64,000 bases of DNA from Primorskyibacter aestuariivivens. Its GTDB lineage: Bacteria > Pseudomonadota > Alphaproteobacteria > Rhodobacterales > Rhodobacteraceae. Every line of letters begins with the position of its first letter. Positions within the stretch are counted from its first letter, which is position 1. This document shows, in pieces, positions 26,256 to 35,041 of the stretch. Location of the stretch: NCBI RefSeq assembly GCF_028023675.1, contig NZ_JAQIOZ010000009.1, positions 1 to 64,000 of the forward strand. Direction: 5' to 3'. The translations under genes were made by a program, and so were the position numbers. The notes below the pieces were generated by a model that worked only from the letters and a program-made list of their open reading frames with translations, was not told the origin of the DNA and ran no database searches.

Positions 26256-27509
26256 GTGGTAATCCCAGCGGGCAACCTCTGGGAAGAGACAGCGGCGGAG
26301 GCGTTTGACGCGCCGCCGCTTGAGGGCGATCTGCGCGTGGACATTGCCATTGTCGGTGCGGGCTATACCGGATGCGCGGCTGCGCTCGCGGCAGCGGACA
26401 AGGGCGCGTCGGTGGCCGTGCTTGAGGCGGAAACGGTTGGGTTCGGCGGTTCGGGACGCAATGTCGGTCTGGTCAATGCCGGGCTGTGGCTGCCGCCTGA
26501 CGAGGTGGAGGGCGCATTGGGGGCCGGTCCCGGCGCGCGGCTGATCGAGGCGCTGGGGCAGGGACCAGAGACGGTCTTTGACCTGATCGAACGGTATCAG
26601 ATCCGATGCGAAGCGCGGCGCAATGGCACACTGCATTGCGCCCATAAACCGTCCGCCATGCGTGATCTGGAAAGGCGCGCATCGCAATGGCAGGCGCGCG
26701 GCGCGCCGGTGGAGGTGCTGGACGCTGCCGCCGCACAGGCAAGGGTGGGCAGCCGCGCGGTACATGGCGCGCTGCTCGATCATCGCGCGGGCACGATCCA
26801 GCCGCTGGCCTATGTGCGCGGGCTGGCGCGGGCGGCGGTGAGCCTTGGCGCGCAAATCTTTGAAAATACGCCGGTTTCCGGGTCGCGCCGCGAGGGCGGG
26901 CAATGGGTGCTCGAAACGCCCAATGGTCGCGTCAGCGCAGCGCGCGTGCTGGTGGCCACCAATGCCTATCACCTGCCCATCCCGGGCATGGCGCGGGCGC
27001 AAACCAGCCTCGTGCATTTCTTTCAGGCCGCGACAGACCCGCTTGAAAACACCGATATTCTTCAGGGCGAAGAGGGCTGCTGGGATACCGCACTGGTAAT
27101 GTCGTCTTTCCGCCGCGACGCCGCCGGACGGCTGATCATCGGGGCCATGGGCCTGCCCGAGCGCGACGGCGGACTGCATCTGCGCTGGTTGCAAAAGAAG
27201 ATGACGGCCCTGTTCCCCGATCTGGGGCGCCAGAGCCTGACCGGTGTCTGGCACGGTCGCATCGCCATGACCCGCGATCACGTGCCCAAGCTGGTGCGCT
27301 CCGGTCCGGGACTTTACGCGATCTTTGGCTATTCCGGACGCGGCATTGCACCGGGTACAGTCATGGGGCTGGCGCTGGGGCGTGGCATCCTGTCTGGCGA
27401 CCTATCGAATGCCCCTTTGCAAGCCATTGAAACCTATGGCGAAAGCTTCCCCAAACTGCGCAGCGCCTATTACGAGGCCGGAGCGCGGCTGATGCATCTT
27501 TTGCCCTGA
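26256..27509 (+). CDS. FAD-dependent amino-acid/amine oxidoreductase (DAO family)
   Basis: The protein has 417 residues. The N-terminal dinucleotide-binding motif is VGAGYTGCAAALAAADKGASVAVLEAE, and the DAO-type C-terminal region has GYSGRGIAPGTVMG. Such enzymes oxidise D-amino acids, gamma-glutamyl-amines or other amines with FAD. It starts with GTG immediately after the gcdH stop, so coexpression with glutaryl-CoA dehydrogenase is expected. A role upstream in a lysine or diamine route is plausible, but the substrate is unknown. Confidence 0.82.
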   Translation: MVIPAGNLWEETAAEAFDAPPLEGDLRVDIAIVGAGYTGCAAALAAADKGASVAVLEAETVGFGGSGRNVGLVNAGLWLPPDEVEGALGAGPGARLIEALGQGPETVFDLIERYQIRCEARRNGTLHCAHKPSAMRDLERRASQWQARGAPVEVLDAAAAQARVGSRAVHGALLDHRAGTIQPLAYVRGLARAAVSLGAQIFENTPVSGSRREGGQWVLETPNGRVSAARVLVATNAYHLPIPGMARAQTSLVHFFQAATDPLENTDILQGEEGCWDTALVMSSFRRDAAGRLIIGAMGLPERDGGLHLRWLQKKMTALFPDLGRQSLTGVWHGRIAMTRDHVPKLVRSGPGLYAIFGYSGRGIAPGTVMGLALGRGILSGDLSNAPLQAIETYGESFPKLRSAYYEAGARLMHLLP

Positions 27510-27528
27510 GACACAAAGGAGACCTGCC

Positions 27529-27963
27529 ATGCTGCGCGGCCTTGACCCGATCCTGACCCCCGATCTGCTGTATGCTTTGCGCGCCATGGGCCATGGCGAC
27601 ACGATTGCCATCGTGGACGCGAATTTTCCCGGCGAAAGCACCGGCCCGACATGCATCCGCCTTGGCGGTGTGGACGCCTCAGCCGCTCTGCGCGCGGTGC
27701 TGTCGTTGATGCCGCTTGACACATTCGTCGACGCGCCCGCCCACGTGATGCAGGTGGTGGGCGATCCCGAGGCAATCCCCGAAGCGGTGGCCGAATTTCA
27801 GCAGATCATCAATGCGCACGCTGACGCCCCCGCAGAGATCGCGGCGGTCGAGCGTTTTGCCTTCTACGATCTGGCCAAAGCCGCCTTTGCCATCGTCCAG
27901 ACCGGCGAACGGCGGCTCTATGGCAATATCATCCTGACCAAGGGTGTGGTGACAGATCAGTAA
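27529..27963 (+). CDS. RbsD/FucU family sugar mutarotase
   Basis: The protein has 144 residues. RbsD/FucU proteins interconvert anomers of ribose or fucose without cofactor. The hallmark residues are near the N-terminus: ILTPDLLYALRAMGHGDTIAIVDANFP, with the conserved His in GHGD. AAGGAGA precedes the start. It follows an FAD oxidoreductase and gcdH on the same strand, an odd partner for a sugar mutarotase. The 3' end overlaps the convergent secreted-protein gene by 7 bp. The FucU subgroup is more likely than RbsD. Confidence 0.85.
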   Translation: MLRGLDPILTPDLLYALRAMGHGDTIAIVDANFPGESTGPTCIRLGGVDASAALRAVLSLMPLDTFVDAPAHVMQVVGDPEAIPEAVAEFQQIINAHADAPAEIAAVERFAFYDLAKAAFAIVQTGERRLYGNIILTKGVVTDQ

Positions 27964-29378
27964 TCCAGAAATTTCGCGCTGGCATAGCCCGACTTGCCCG
28001 ACGGGCCGGTGATTTCGAACCACATCCAGTTGTCGGCAATGCATTCGCCCAGAACCACCCGGTCATAGGGTTGCTCCTGCTCGGCCTGCTGGCACAGTTG
28101 CAGACAGGTCTCGTGCCGGTAATGGTCGCTATCCACCGTCGGGCTGCGCGGCACGTCCCATTCGGAGCCTTTCGGCAATTCATCGAGCTTGTCGGACTCG
28201 TGGCTCGTGCTTTCGCGCAGCGAGGTGTAATTCTTGACATTGATCACCCGCGCCGTGCCGCGTTCCGAGATGCAGGGATTGGGCAGGGGGGCTGGCTTGG
28301 GCATTTGCTCGGTAGCGGTGCCGGTGGCCAGCGCCTCCAGCGTTGTGGCTGCCGGGAACATCGCCTGAGCAGGGATCGGAGCCCAGGAATAAAGCCGGTC
28401 AGGCGCGTTGCAATCATCCGGCCCGGCGCTTGAATTTGTGTTTTCACGGTAGCCACAAAGCATGGGCAGGATACGGCCCGACCAATGCTGGGCCACGGTG
28501 GCCGCGCAGTCATAGGTCTGCATTCCGGCAAATTGCAGGTCATAGCGTTCGCGCGTCAGGCCCCCGGCGGTCCATTGCGTCTGGCGCAGGGAATAATCGT
28601 AATCGTTGCGCCCCCAGGGGATCTGATCACCGGCGAGCTGCGCGGGCCATGTGACCATGTTCTGGCAGGCAAAGAAAAAGCCCAGCTCGGAAAAGGCCGG
28701 TTCCTCGAAACCGAACAGCTCGATCCCCCAGCGCCCGGCCTTGTTCACCGTGTCGATCATGAAGAAATCCTGCCCCTTATGGGCCAGCATCGCCTCTTGC
28801 AGGTCGGATTCGACGAAGGGACGGCGATTGTCGGGCCGGGGGCGCGCGGCCAGTGCAAGGAACCGCAATGTTGAATCTAAAGCCACCTCGAATGCGGCGC
28901 GCACGTCGGCCACGGAATAGTGGCGGGTCTCATCCAGCCGCAGGTCCGGTTGATGAAACCCCAGCTTGCCGCCCACATGCAGGCGCCGGTTGGTCAGCGC
29001 GTTGCTTTCGGTCTGGTAGGCCGTGCCGAACATGAACACCAGCGCACAGGCCGACAGACAGCTTGCCCCGTCATCCACCACCGTGCCAATGTTCTTGTCC
29101 AGCAGGTGCTGCGCGATGGCAAAGCCTTCGGTATAGGAGCCGCCGGGGCTGTCGAGGCAAAGCGTCTTCCAGCGGCCATCTTCAAGGTTTGGCCAGCCCT
29201 CGGGCGCCTCCAGCTGCATGTCGCGGAGCTTGGCCACATCGTCTTTTTCGATGGCACCGGACAATGTCGCAAGACATAGCCCTTCCTTGCCCGGTGTGAT
29301 CTGAAGCGCAGAGGCGGCGGCGGGATGAAAGACCGAAGACACCAGCGCGCAAAGGCAGGCGGCAGCAATACGTTTCAC
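27957..29378 (-). CDS. Secreted ClpP/crotonase-fold protein with C-terminal SH3-like domain
   Basis: The protein has 473 residues with a signal peptide (about 1-24). A periplasmic ClpP-like domain (about 25-200) has LCLDSPGGSYTEGFAIAQHL and a nucleophile-like serine in DGASCLSACALVFMFG, the arrangement of COG3904-type predicted periplasmic proteases. A cysteine-containing middle region follows. The C-terminal bacterial SH3-like module (about 375-473) contains VKNYTSLRESTS and WFEITGPSGKSGYASAKFL. I infer an envelope hydrolase or scaffold. The catalytic His/Asp were not identified, so activity is uncertain. Confidence 0.7.
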   Translation of the reverse strand: MKRIAAACLCALVSSVFHPAAASALQITPGKEGLCLATLSGAIEKDDVAKLRDMQLEAPEGWPNLEDGRWKTLCLDSPGGSYTEGFAIAQHLLDKNIGTVVDDGASCLSACALVFMFGTAYQTESNALTNRRLHVGGKLGFHQPDLRLDETRHYSVADVRAAFEVALDSTLRFLALAARPRPDNRRPFVESDLQEAMLAHKGQDFFMIDTVNKAGRWGIELFGFEEPAFSELGFFFACQNMVTWPAQLAGDQIPWGRNDYDYSLRQTQWTAGGLTRERYDLQFAGMQTYDCAATVAQHWSGRILPMLCGYRENTNSSAGPDDCNAPDRLYSWAPIPAQAMFPAATTLEALATGTATEQMPKPAPLPNPCISERGTARVINVKNYTSLRESTSHESDKLDELPKGSEWDVPRSPTVDSDHYRHETCLQLCQQAEQEQPYDRVVLGECIADNWMWFEITGPSGKSGYASAKFLDY

Positions 29379-29446
29379 GAAAGAATTCCTTTGAGCAACT
29401 GCTCCGACGGTAACGCGGATCGACGCCCCCGATCAAGCTTTGCGGC

Positions 29447-30454
29447 TCAGAGCGAGGGCGGCAGGTATATCTGCGGCTCGAACAGCGGTGGGGCGTCAGC
29501 GGCCGGTTCCTCAGCGGCCATACGATCCACCAGCGCCCGGCAGAGCGCGGCGAGCGGCGTCGCAATCACCATCAGCGCGTAGCCATCGGCCAGCGCTGCG
29601 CGGCTGTCGTCGGTCAATTCATTGACGATCAACGCCACGCGCCCCGCCGGGCGGGCATCGCGCAGGGCGGCAATCGCCCCCTCCATGCCGCCACCGGCCA
29701 CGTAGAGCCCGGAGAAATCCTCGTGACGCTGCAAAAGGTCCAGTGTCGCCTCGTATGTCACGGCGCGGGTTTCGAGATTGACCATCGTGTCGGTGATCCC
29801 GATGTGCGGGGCGAATTCGCGAAGGGCCGCCCGAAAGCCGGTTTCACGCAGCGCCTGTCCGTGCCAGCGCGTGCCCCCGACAAAGACGCCCACCCGCGCC
29901 GGGCGTTGGAGCCGGGTGGCCATCATCCAGCCCGCCAGCCGCCCGACCTTCATATTATCCACGCCAAAATACCCGGCGCTGGCCCGTCCGCCGAAATCAT
30001 TGAGCAGGCAGTATAGCGGCGTGCCATCGGCGCGGAATTCGTCGGTCAGGCGCGACAGCACCGGATGGTTGACCGCCGTGGCAGCAACCGCATGGGCCCC
30101 CTCGGCGGCGATCCGAATGGCATCGGCAAAATCCTCGGGGCTTTGCGACGCGGCGTAGCGGATCACCGGGACGATCCGGGCCGACGTGTGGCGCGCGCAG
30201 GCCGTCTCGATCTCTTGCGCGAACCCCTGGTAAAACGCCTGTCCGGATTTGTGCAGGACAAAGCCCAGCCGCAGATCGGGGCGGGCCTTGATGCCCTGGC
30301 CGGGCAGGGGGAAGCCGATCCGCGTGGCGGCGGCCTCGACCTCCTGTCGCATCCGCGCAGAGACATGGCCGCGCCCGTTCAGCACACGGTCCACGGTGGC
30401 GGTTCCGACACCGGCGGCCTGGGCCAGATCCTTGATGGTGGGGCGGTGGTGCAT
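29447..30454 (-). CDS. LacI family regulator divergent from MocD/MocE
   Basis: The protein has 335 residues. The LacI helix-turn-helix is at about residues 5-30 (PTIKDLAQAAGVGTATVDRVLNGR), followed by a periplasmic-binding-protein-like sensor domain. It closely resembles the second regulator at 46599-47627 throughout (shared NMKVGR, FVGG-RWHG, YVAGGGMEGAI and LETR-TYEATL), so the two are paralogs that probably sense related ligands. It is divergent from the MocD-like gene across 140 bp that carry TGATG/CATCA repeats. The start at 30454 lies 11 bases from one of these. Confidence 0.9.
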   Translation of the reverse strand: MHHRPTIKDLAQAAGVGTATVDRVLNGRGHVSARMRQEVEAAATRIGFPLPGQGIKARPDLRLGFVLHKSGQAFYQGFAQEIETACARHTSARIVPVIRYAASQSPEDFADAIRIAAEGAHAVAATAVNHPVLSRLTDEFRADGTPLYCLLNDFGGRASAGYFGVDNMKVGRLAGWMMATRLQRPARVGVFVGGTRWHGQALRETGFRAALREFAPHIGITDTMVNLETRAVTYEATLDLLQRHEDFSGLYVAGGGMEGAIAALRDARPAGRVALIVNELTDDSRAALADGYALMVIATPLAALCRALVDRMAAEEPAADAPPLFEPQIYLPPSL

Positions 30455-30464
30455 GGCGGGGCCT

Positions 30465-30515
30465 TGATGGGATTACATCACACAACCCCGTCAGAATTGA
30501 TGCAATTTGATGTAC
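30465..30515. promoter_or_regulatory. Candidate LacI operators (TGATG-N6-CATCA and TGATGCAATTTGATG)
   Basis: In the divergent regulator/MocD region, TGATG-N6-CATCA spans 30465-30480 and a direct TGATG repeat (TGATGCAATTTGATG) starts near 30498. The same inverted repeat occurs at 47628-47643, and TGATGCAATATG at 46562-46573, both next to the paralogous LacI gene. Shared motifs next to paralogous regulators support operator function. Confidence 0.6.
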
Positions 30516-30594
30516 TCGCAAGCCCTGATCCTTCCGCGCCGGATCGTCCTGCGCCTAACATGTCCTTGCAACGCATCTTTCGAGGGAGGGCAGG

Positions 30595-31665
30595 ATGACC
30601 ACGCGGGATTACTCCATGACAGGCGAGGATGGCCGCCGTGCCGTCGAGGTCGGGCTTGCGGCGGCACAGTGGTATCACACCGACATTCCGCGCAAGGACA
30701 TGAAGGAGCTGATGAAGCGCAGCGATGGACCGGCGATCCGCGACACGGTGATCCTGTTTGCCTGCATGATCGGTTTTGCCGCGATCGGTATCGCGCTTTG
30801 GCCCTCATGGTGGAGCGCACCGTTCTGGCTGGCTTACGGGGTGCTTTACGGTTCGGCGATGGATTCACGCTGGCACGAATGCGGCCACGGCACGGCGTTC
30901 AGGACGCGGGCCTATAATGACTGGCTCTACCAGATCGCCAGCTTCTGCATGGTCCGCAACCCGGTAACATGGCGCTGGAGCCATGCGCGCCACCACACCG
31001 ACACGATCATCGTGGGTCGCGATCCCGAGATTGTCGCCATGCGCCCGCCCGCGCTGTTCCGCATCGTGATGAATTTTTTCGGAATTTTCGACGCGTGGAA
31101 CGGCTGGGCGCGGATGCTCTACAATGCGTCGGGCCGCATTCACCCCGAAGAGGCCAGCTATATCCCGGACCACGAACAGCCCAAGGTGATCCGCGTCGCG
31201 CGTATCTGGGTAGCGATCTATGCGGGCGTGATTGCGCTGGCCGTGGGGATGGGGTCGATCCTGCCGCTGATGGCGATCGGCCTGCCGCGTCTTTACGGGG
31301 CGTGGCACCATGTGCTGACGGGCGTGATGCAACATGCGGGACTGGCCGAGAATGTGACCGATCACCGGCTGAATTCGCGCACGGTTTATATCAATCCTGT
31401 GTCGCGCTTCATCTACTGGAACATGAATTACCATGTCGAACATCACATGTTCCCCATGGTGCCCTATCACCGGCTGCCCGCGCTGCACGCGGCGATCAAA
31501 CATGACCTGCCCGCGCCCAACCGCTCCATCCGGGAGGCCTATGCCGAGATCATCCCGGTGCTGCGCAGGCAACTGGCCTATGAGGATTATTTCCTGACCC
31601 GGGACCTGCCCGCCACGGCCAAACCCTATCGCGAAGAGTTTCATGCGGCGATGCCCGCAGAGTGA
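30595..31665 (+). CDS. mocD: MocD-like membrane di-iron oxygenase (fatty-acid-desaturase fold)
   Basis: The protein has 356 residues and is an integral membrane non-haem di-iron enzyme with three histidine boxes: His94-Glu-Cys-Gly-His98, His130-x-x-His133-His134 and His280-Val-Glu-His283-His284. Hydrophobic segments lie near 50-70, 75-90 and 205-235. It is followed 13 bases later by a MocE-type Rieske ferredoxin, the arrangement of rhizopine mocDE genes, where the pair is thought to demethylate 3-O-methyl-scyllo-inosamine oxidatively. GGGAGGG precedes the start. A paralog of the inositol-cluster regulator is divergent, which supports an inositol-derivative substrate. A desaturase or alkane hydroxylase role is the alternative. 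Confidence 0.75.
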   Translation: MTTRDYSMTGEDGRRAVEVGLAAAQWYHTDIPRKDMKELMKRSDGPAIRDTVILFACMIGFAAIGIALWPSWWSAPFWLAYGVLYGSAMDSRWHECGHGTAFRTRAYNDWLYQIASFCMVRNPVTWRWSHARHHTDTIIVGRDPEIVAMRPPALFRIVMNFFGIFDAWNGWARMLYNASGRIHPEEASYIPDHEQPKVIRVARIWVAIYAGVIALAVGMGSILPLMAIGLPRLYGAWHHVLTGVMQHAGLAENVTDHRLNSRTVYINPVSRFIYWNMNYHVEHHMFPMVPYHRLPALHAAIKHDLPAPNRSIREAYAEIIPVLRRQLAYEDYFLTRDLPATAKPYREEFHAAMPAE

Positions 31666-31678
31666 GAAAGGACAGATC

Positions 31679-31990
31679 ATGAGCCAATGGATTGACGCCT
31701 GCGGAGCCGATGAGATCGACGAAGAGGACCTGATCCGCTTTGACCATAAGGGCCGGACATTCGCGATCTATCACAGCCCGGATGGCGAGTTCTTCTGCAC
31801 CGACGGGCTCTGCACCCATGAGCAGGTGCATCTGGAGGACGGGCTGGTCATGGAATACGAGATCGAATGCCCCAAGCACAACGCCACCTTTGATTACCGC
31901 ACCGGCGAGGCCCTGCGCGCACCGGCTTGTGTGAACCTGAACACCTACAAGGTGAAGGTCGAGGGCGGGCGTGTTTGGATCGAGATCTGA
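31679..31990 (+). CDS. mocE: MocE-type Rieske 2Fe-2S ferredoxin
   Basis: The protein has 103 residues and is a soluble Rieske ferredoxin with ligands Cys45-Thr-His47 and Cys64-Pro-Lys-His67. It would deliver electrons to the adjacent MocD-like oxygenase. AAAGGA precedes the start at 31679, 13 bases after the oxygenase stop. No ferredoxin reductase (MocF-type) is seen nearby, so the reductase must be elsewhere. Confidence 0.87.
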   Translation: MSQWIDACGADEIDEEDLIRFDHKGRTFAIYHSPDGEFFCTDGLCTHEQVHLEDGLVMEYEIECPKHNATFDYRTGEALRAPACVNLNTYKVKVEGGRVWIEI

Positions 31991-31992
31991 GC

Positions 31993-32796
31993 ATGGGCAT
32001 GTATCACACAAGACCCACCGTGGCGGACGTCCGCGCGCGCAAGGCGGCGGGGGACACGCTCACCATGCTGTTCGTGGAAACACCTGACGAGGCCCGCGCA
32101 GCCGCGACGGCGGGCATCGACATGCTGTCGATCATCGCGCCGCTCTGGACACCCGAGATGCGCGAAGCGGCGGGCGATTGTTTCGTTCAGGTGGGGCTTC
32201 TCTAAGGGGAGCTCTGCACGGGCGAGGATTACCTGCGCGCCGCCCATGCCGCGATGCAGACGGGTGGCGATTGCGTCTTTTGCTCGGCCTCGCTGGAGAT
32301 TCAGAAACTGCTCTGTGACAATGGCATCCCGGTGGTGGCGCATGTGGGGCTGATCCCGTCGCAATGCACATGGACCGGCGGGTTCAAGGCGGTGGGCAAG
32401 ACCGCGGTCAGCGCGCGGGCGCTCTGGGATCATGTGAAACGCCTAGAAGACATTGGGTATTTCGGCGCTGAACTTGAGGTCGTGCCCGACCGGGTGGCCG
32501 AGGTGATCGCCCGAAACACGCCGCTCCTGATGCTGGGCATGGGGGCCGGGGCGCATGCGGATGCGCAGTACCTGTTCACCGAGGATGTGCTGGGTCATGG
32601 GGTCAACAAGCGCCCGCGCCACGCCAAGACCTATCGCAATTTCGCCGCCGAGTTCGAACGGCTGCAACAGGAGCGAATCGCGGCCTTTGGCGAGTTCATT
32701 GCCGATGTGAAATCAGGCACCTATCCGGCGCCGGAGCACAGCGTGTCGATTGCCGATGCCGAACTGGCTGCCTTTCTGGAAACGATCGCGGAGTAG
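31993..32796 (+). pseudogene. PanB-like (ketopantoate hydroxymethyltransferase family) gene with in-frame stop
   Basis: One continuous frame encodes a PanB-family TIM barrel, interrupted by a single TAA at 32203-32205 (after QVGLL, before GELCTGEDYL). Conserved PanB features continue after it: GIPVVAHVGLIPSQ, GAELEVVPDRV with the likely catalytic Glu, and KTYRNF...GTYPAPEHS. The start at 31993 is two bases after the Rieske gene. Without the stop it would be 267 residues, the usual PanB length. A biosynthetic PanB is unlikely in this operon. The family uses methylene-tetrahydrofolate, which could fit formaldehyde released by demethylation, but this is speculation. The copy is probably inactive. 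Confidence 0.78.
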
Positions 32797-32803
32797 CGCG
32801 CGC

Positions 32804-34252
32804 CTAACCCCGCCCGATCTCCAGACAGGCCCGCAAGCCCTGCGCGCCGGTTTCGAAATACAGCCGCCCGCCATGTTGTTCGGCCACCGTGTCCACTATT
32901 GTGAGGCCAAGGCCAAAGCCGCTGATGGACGTGGCATTGGAGCCGCGCTGGAAGGGGGCAAAGACCTGTTCGATGTCGGCGGGGGACATGTCCGAGGCTT
33001 CATCTTCGACCGTGATCACCGCCGTGTCCGCATCGGCCACCAGCCCGACCGAGGCGCGGCGGCCATATTTCAACGCGTTGTCGATCAGGTTATTGACCGC
33101 GCGTTGCAACGAGATCGGCCGCGCGGTGACAAGGATGCGGGGCTCTTCGCCCAGGCCCCCATGGCCGGGAATGGCGTTGAAGATCGACGTGCCGCCGGCA
33201 ATGGGCGTGGCCTGTATCTGGTGCAGCGATACCGGGCGTCCGGTGTCGGCATAATCATCGACGATGGATTGCACCAGCGACTGAAGCGAGATGGTGCGCG
33301 GTTCCTCACTGCTCAGTTCCGCGCGCGTGTAGGTCAGAACGCTTTCGATCATGCCGGTCATGCTGTCGATATCAGCCTCGAATTTCGCGCGCAGCTCCGG
33401 TTCCGGGATCAGCGCCGTGCGCAGCCGAAGCCGCGTGGCGGGCGTGCCCAGATCATGGCTCACCCCGGACAGGACCACCGCGCGTTTGCGCAGCTGTTCG
33501 CGCTCGCGTTCCAGATAGGCATTGACCGCCGAAACGATACCCGACAATTCTGCCGGGCCGTCGGTGGAATAGCTTTCGGGCCCACCCAGACGTGACCGGT
33601 TGGTCAGCGCACGGGCAAACCGGTCGAAATGCGCGACCGTGTCGATCAGCACGCTGCCAAGCGCCGCCAGCGCCACCACCGCCAGCAGCAGCGCGGCCAG
33701 CCGCAGGTCGCGCGGGGCGGTAGCGCAGTCCCAGATGGCGCTGCCTTCGACGCGCAGCCAAGGCCCGTCGCCCACGCGGGCGAACAGCATCGGATTGCTG
33801 CAATAGGTGGCGATCAGCCGGGTCACGGCGCCCAGTTTCTCTGCCGCTGACTGCCCTTCGTCCGAGACCACGTCTGAGGCTGCATAGCGCAGCGTGCCCG
33901 AGATCAGCAACAGCGACAGCGCCTCGCCGCCCAAGGGATCAACGCCGGTATCACGCAGCGAGATATTGGTAGCATAGGCCGGTTTCGGCACGCCGCTGAG
34001 GCGCAGATAAGCCCCCGAGGATATCAGCGCGGCCTGATCGTCTGGCACCGGCTCCACCTCGATGCCACTGGGCGGCTGGGTCCCCCGGCGCAGCGCCGCG
34101 TCCAGCGTGATCCCCGCCACATAAGCGCGGGTCAGGTGATCCTTCCAACTGCCATTAGAGGAAAACCACAGCGCCGCCGCGCCCAGACCGGCGGCGAAAC
34201 TGAGCACGATCATCACCAGCCCGAGGCTGCGCAGGCGCAGCTTGCCGGTCAT
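32804..34252 (-). CDS. Membrane sensor histidine kinase (OmpR-partner type)
   Basis: The protein has 482 residues. Transmembrane helices lie at about 10-30 and 184-204 and flank a periplasmic sensor region of about 150 residues. HAMP-like and DHp regions follow, with His266 in SGVSHDLGTPATRLRLR, then a HATPase domain with NLIDNALKYG and GFGLGLTIV. The gene overlaps the response regulator by four bases, so the pair is translated together. It lies divergent from a glucose-type ABC importer, resembling Pseudomonas GltS/GltR context, so it may sense sugar (inference). Confidence 0.88.
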   Translation of the reverse strand: MTGKLRLRSLGLVMIVLSFAAGLGAAALWFSSNGSWKDHLTRAYVAGITLDAALRRGTQPPSGIEVEPVPDDQAALISSGAYLRLSGVPKPAYATNISLRDTGVDPLGGEALSLLLISGTLRYAASDVVSDEGQSAAEKLGAVTRLIATYCSNPMLFARVGDGPWLRVEGSAIWDCATAPRDLRLAALLLAVVALAALGSVLIDTVAHFDRFARALTNRSRLGGPESYSTDGPAELSGIVSAVNAYLEREREQLRKRAVVLSGVSHDLGTPATRLRLRTALIPEPELRAKFEADIDSMTGMIESVLTYTRAELSSEEPRTISLQSLVQSIVDDYADTGRPVSLHQIQATPIAGGTSIFNAIPGHGGLGEEPRILVTARPISLQRAVNNLIDNALKYGRRASVGLVADADTAVITVEDEASDMSPADIEQVFAPFQRGSNATSISGFGLGLTIVDTVAEQHGGRLYFETGAQGLRACLEIGRG

Positions 34253-34989
34253 TCCGGCTCCCCGGTTTCGACATCCACCGAAATGACATAGCCCACACCG
34301 CGTTCGGTGCGGAACAGCCTGGGTTCCTTGGGGTTGGCCTCGATCTTGGTGCGCAGCCGCCCCACCAGCACGTCGATCGCCCGGCCCGAGGCCTCGGGCT
34401 GTGCCTCGCCCTCGCCGGTCACGTCCAGCGCGGTGGCAATCTCTTCACGGGTGAGTGGGATATGCGGGTTGGCCAGAAAGACCTTCAACAGCCCGGTTTC
34501 GCGCCGCGACAGCGACACCTGCACCCCGTCCGGCGAGATCACCTCGTCCTTCTTGCCAAGATAGGTCCATCCGGCAAAGCGAAGGGTCGAGATGCGCCGC
34601 CGGTAGGCCAGCGACGACGAGCGATGCGCCCGCTGCAGCACCGCCCGCACCCGCGCCAGCAGCAGATCGGGATTGAACGGCTTGGCGATATAGTCATCGG
34701 CCCCCACCTCGTAGCCTGCCATGCGCTGATGATCGGCCGAGAGCGCCGAGACCAGGATGATCGGCACCTCCTGCTCAGTGCGCAGGCGGGCGCAGATCTC
34801 GACCCCGTTCTCATCGCCCAGCATCACGTCCAAGAGGATCAAGTCCACCCGGCCCGCCGACATCTGTTGGTGAATGCTGGCCTCATCCTGACAGGGCAGG
34901 GCGATGAACCCGTTCTGGCGCAGGAACTGGGTCAGCATGGAGCGGGTCTCCGCATCGTCATCAACCACCAGCAGCCGTGGAATCGCCAT
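34249..34989 (-). CDS. OmpR family response regulator, GltR-like by context
   Basis: The protein has 246 residues. The receiver domain has acidic pocket Asp10-Asp12, phosphoacceptor Asp54 in LILLDVML, and the conserved lysine in DDYIAKPFN. The C-terminal winged helix has IDVLVGRLRTKIE and RTERGVGYVI. It is the first gene of the two-component operon. 214 bp separate it from the divergent CUT1 binding-protein gene; that gap carries 10-bp phased CGTAACA repeats, a plausible binding site. Control of the sugar importer is inferred from position. Confidence 0.9.
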   Translation of the reverse strand: MAIPRLLVVDDDAETRSMLTQFLRQNGFIALPCQDEASIHQQMSAGRVDLILLDVMLGDENGVEICARLRTEQEVPIILVSALSADHQRMAGYEVGADDYIAKPFNPDLLLARVRAVLQRAHRSSSLAYRRRISTLRFAGWTYLGKKDEVISPDGVQVSLSRRETGLLKVFLANPHIPLTREEIATALDVTGEGEAQPEASGRAIDVLVGRLRTKIEANPKEPRLFRTERGVGYVISVDVETGEPE

Positions 34990-35041
34990 GTCTCTCCCCT
35001 TATGCGCAAGACGCGCTCCCCCGCGTCAGCTTTGCCTTGAT

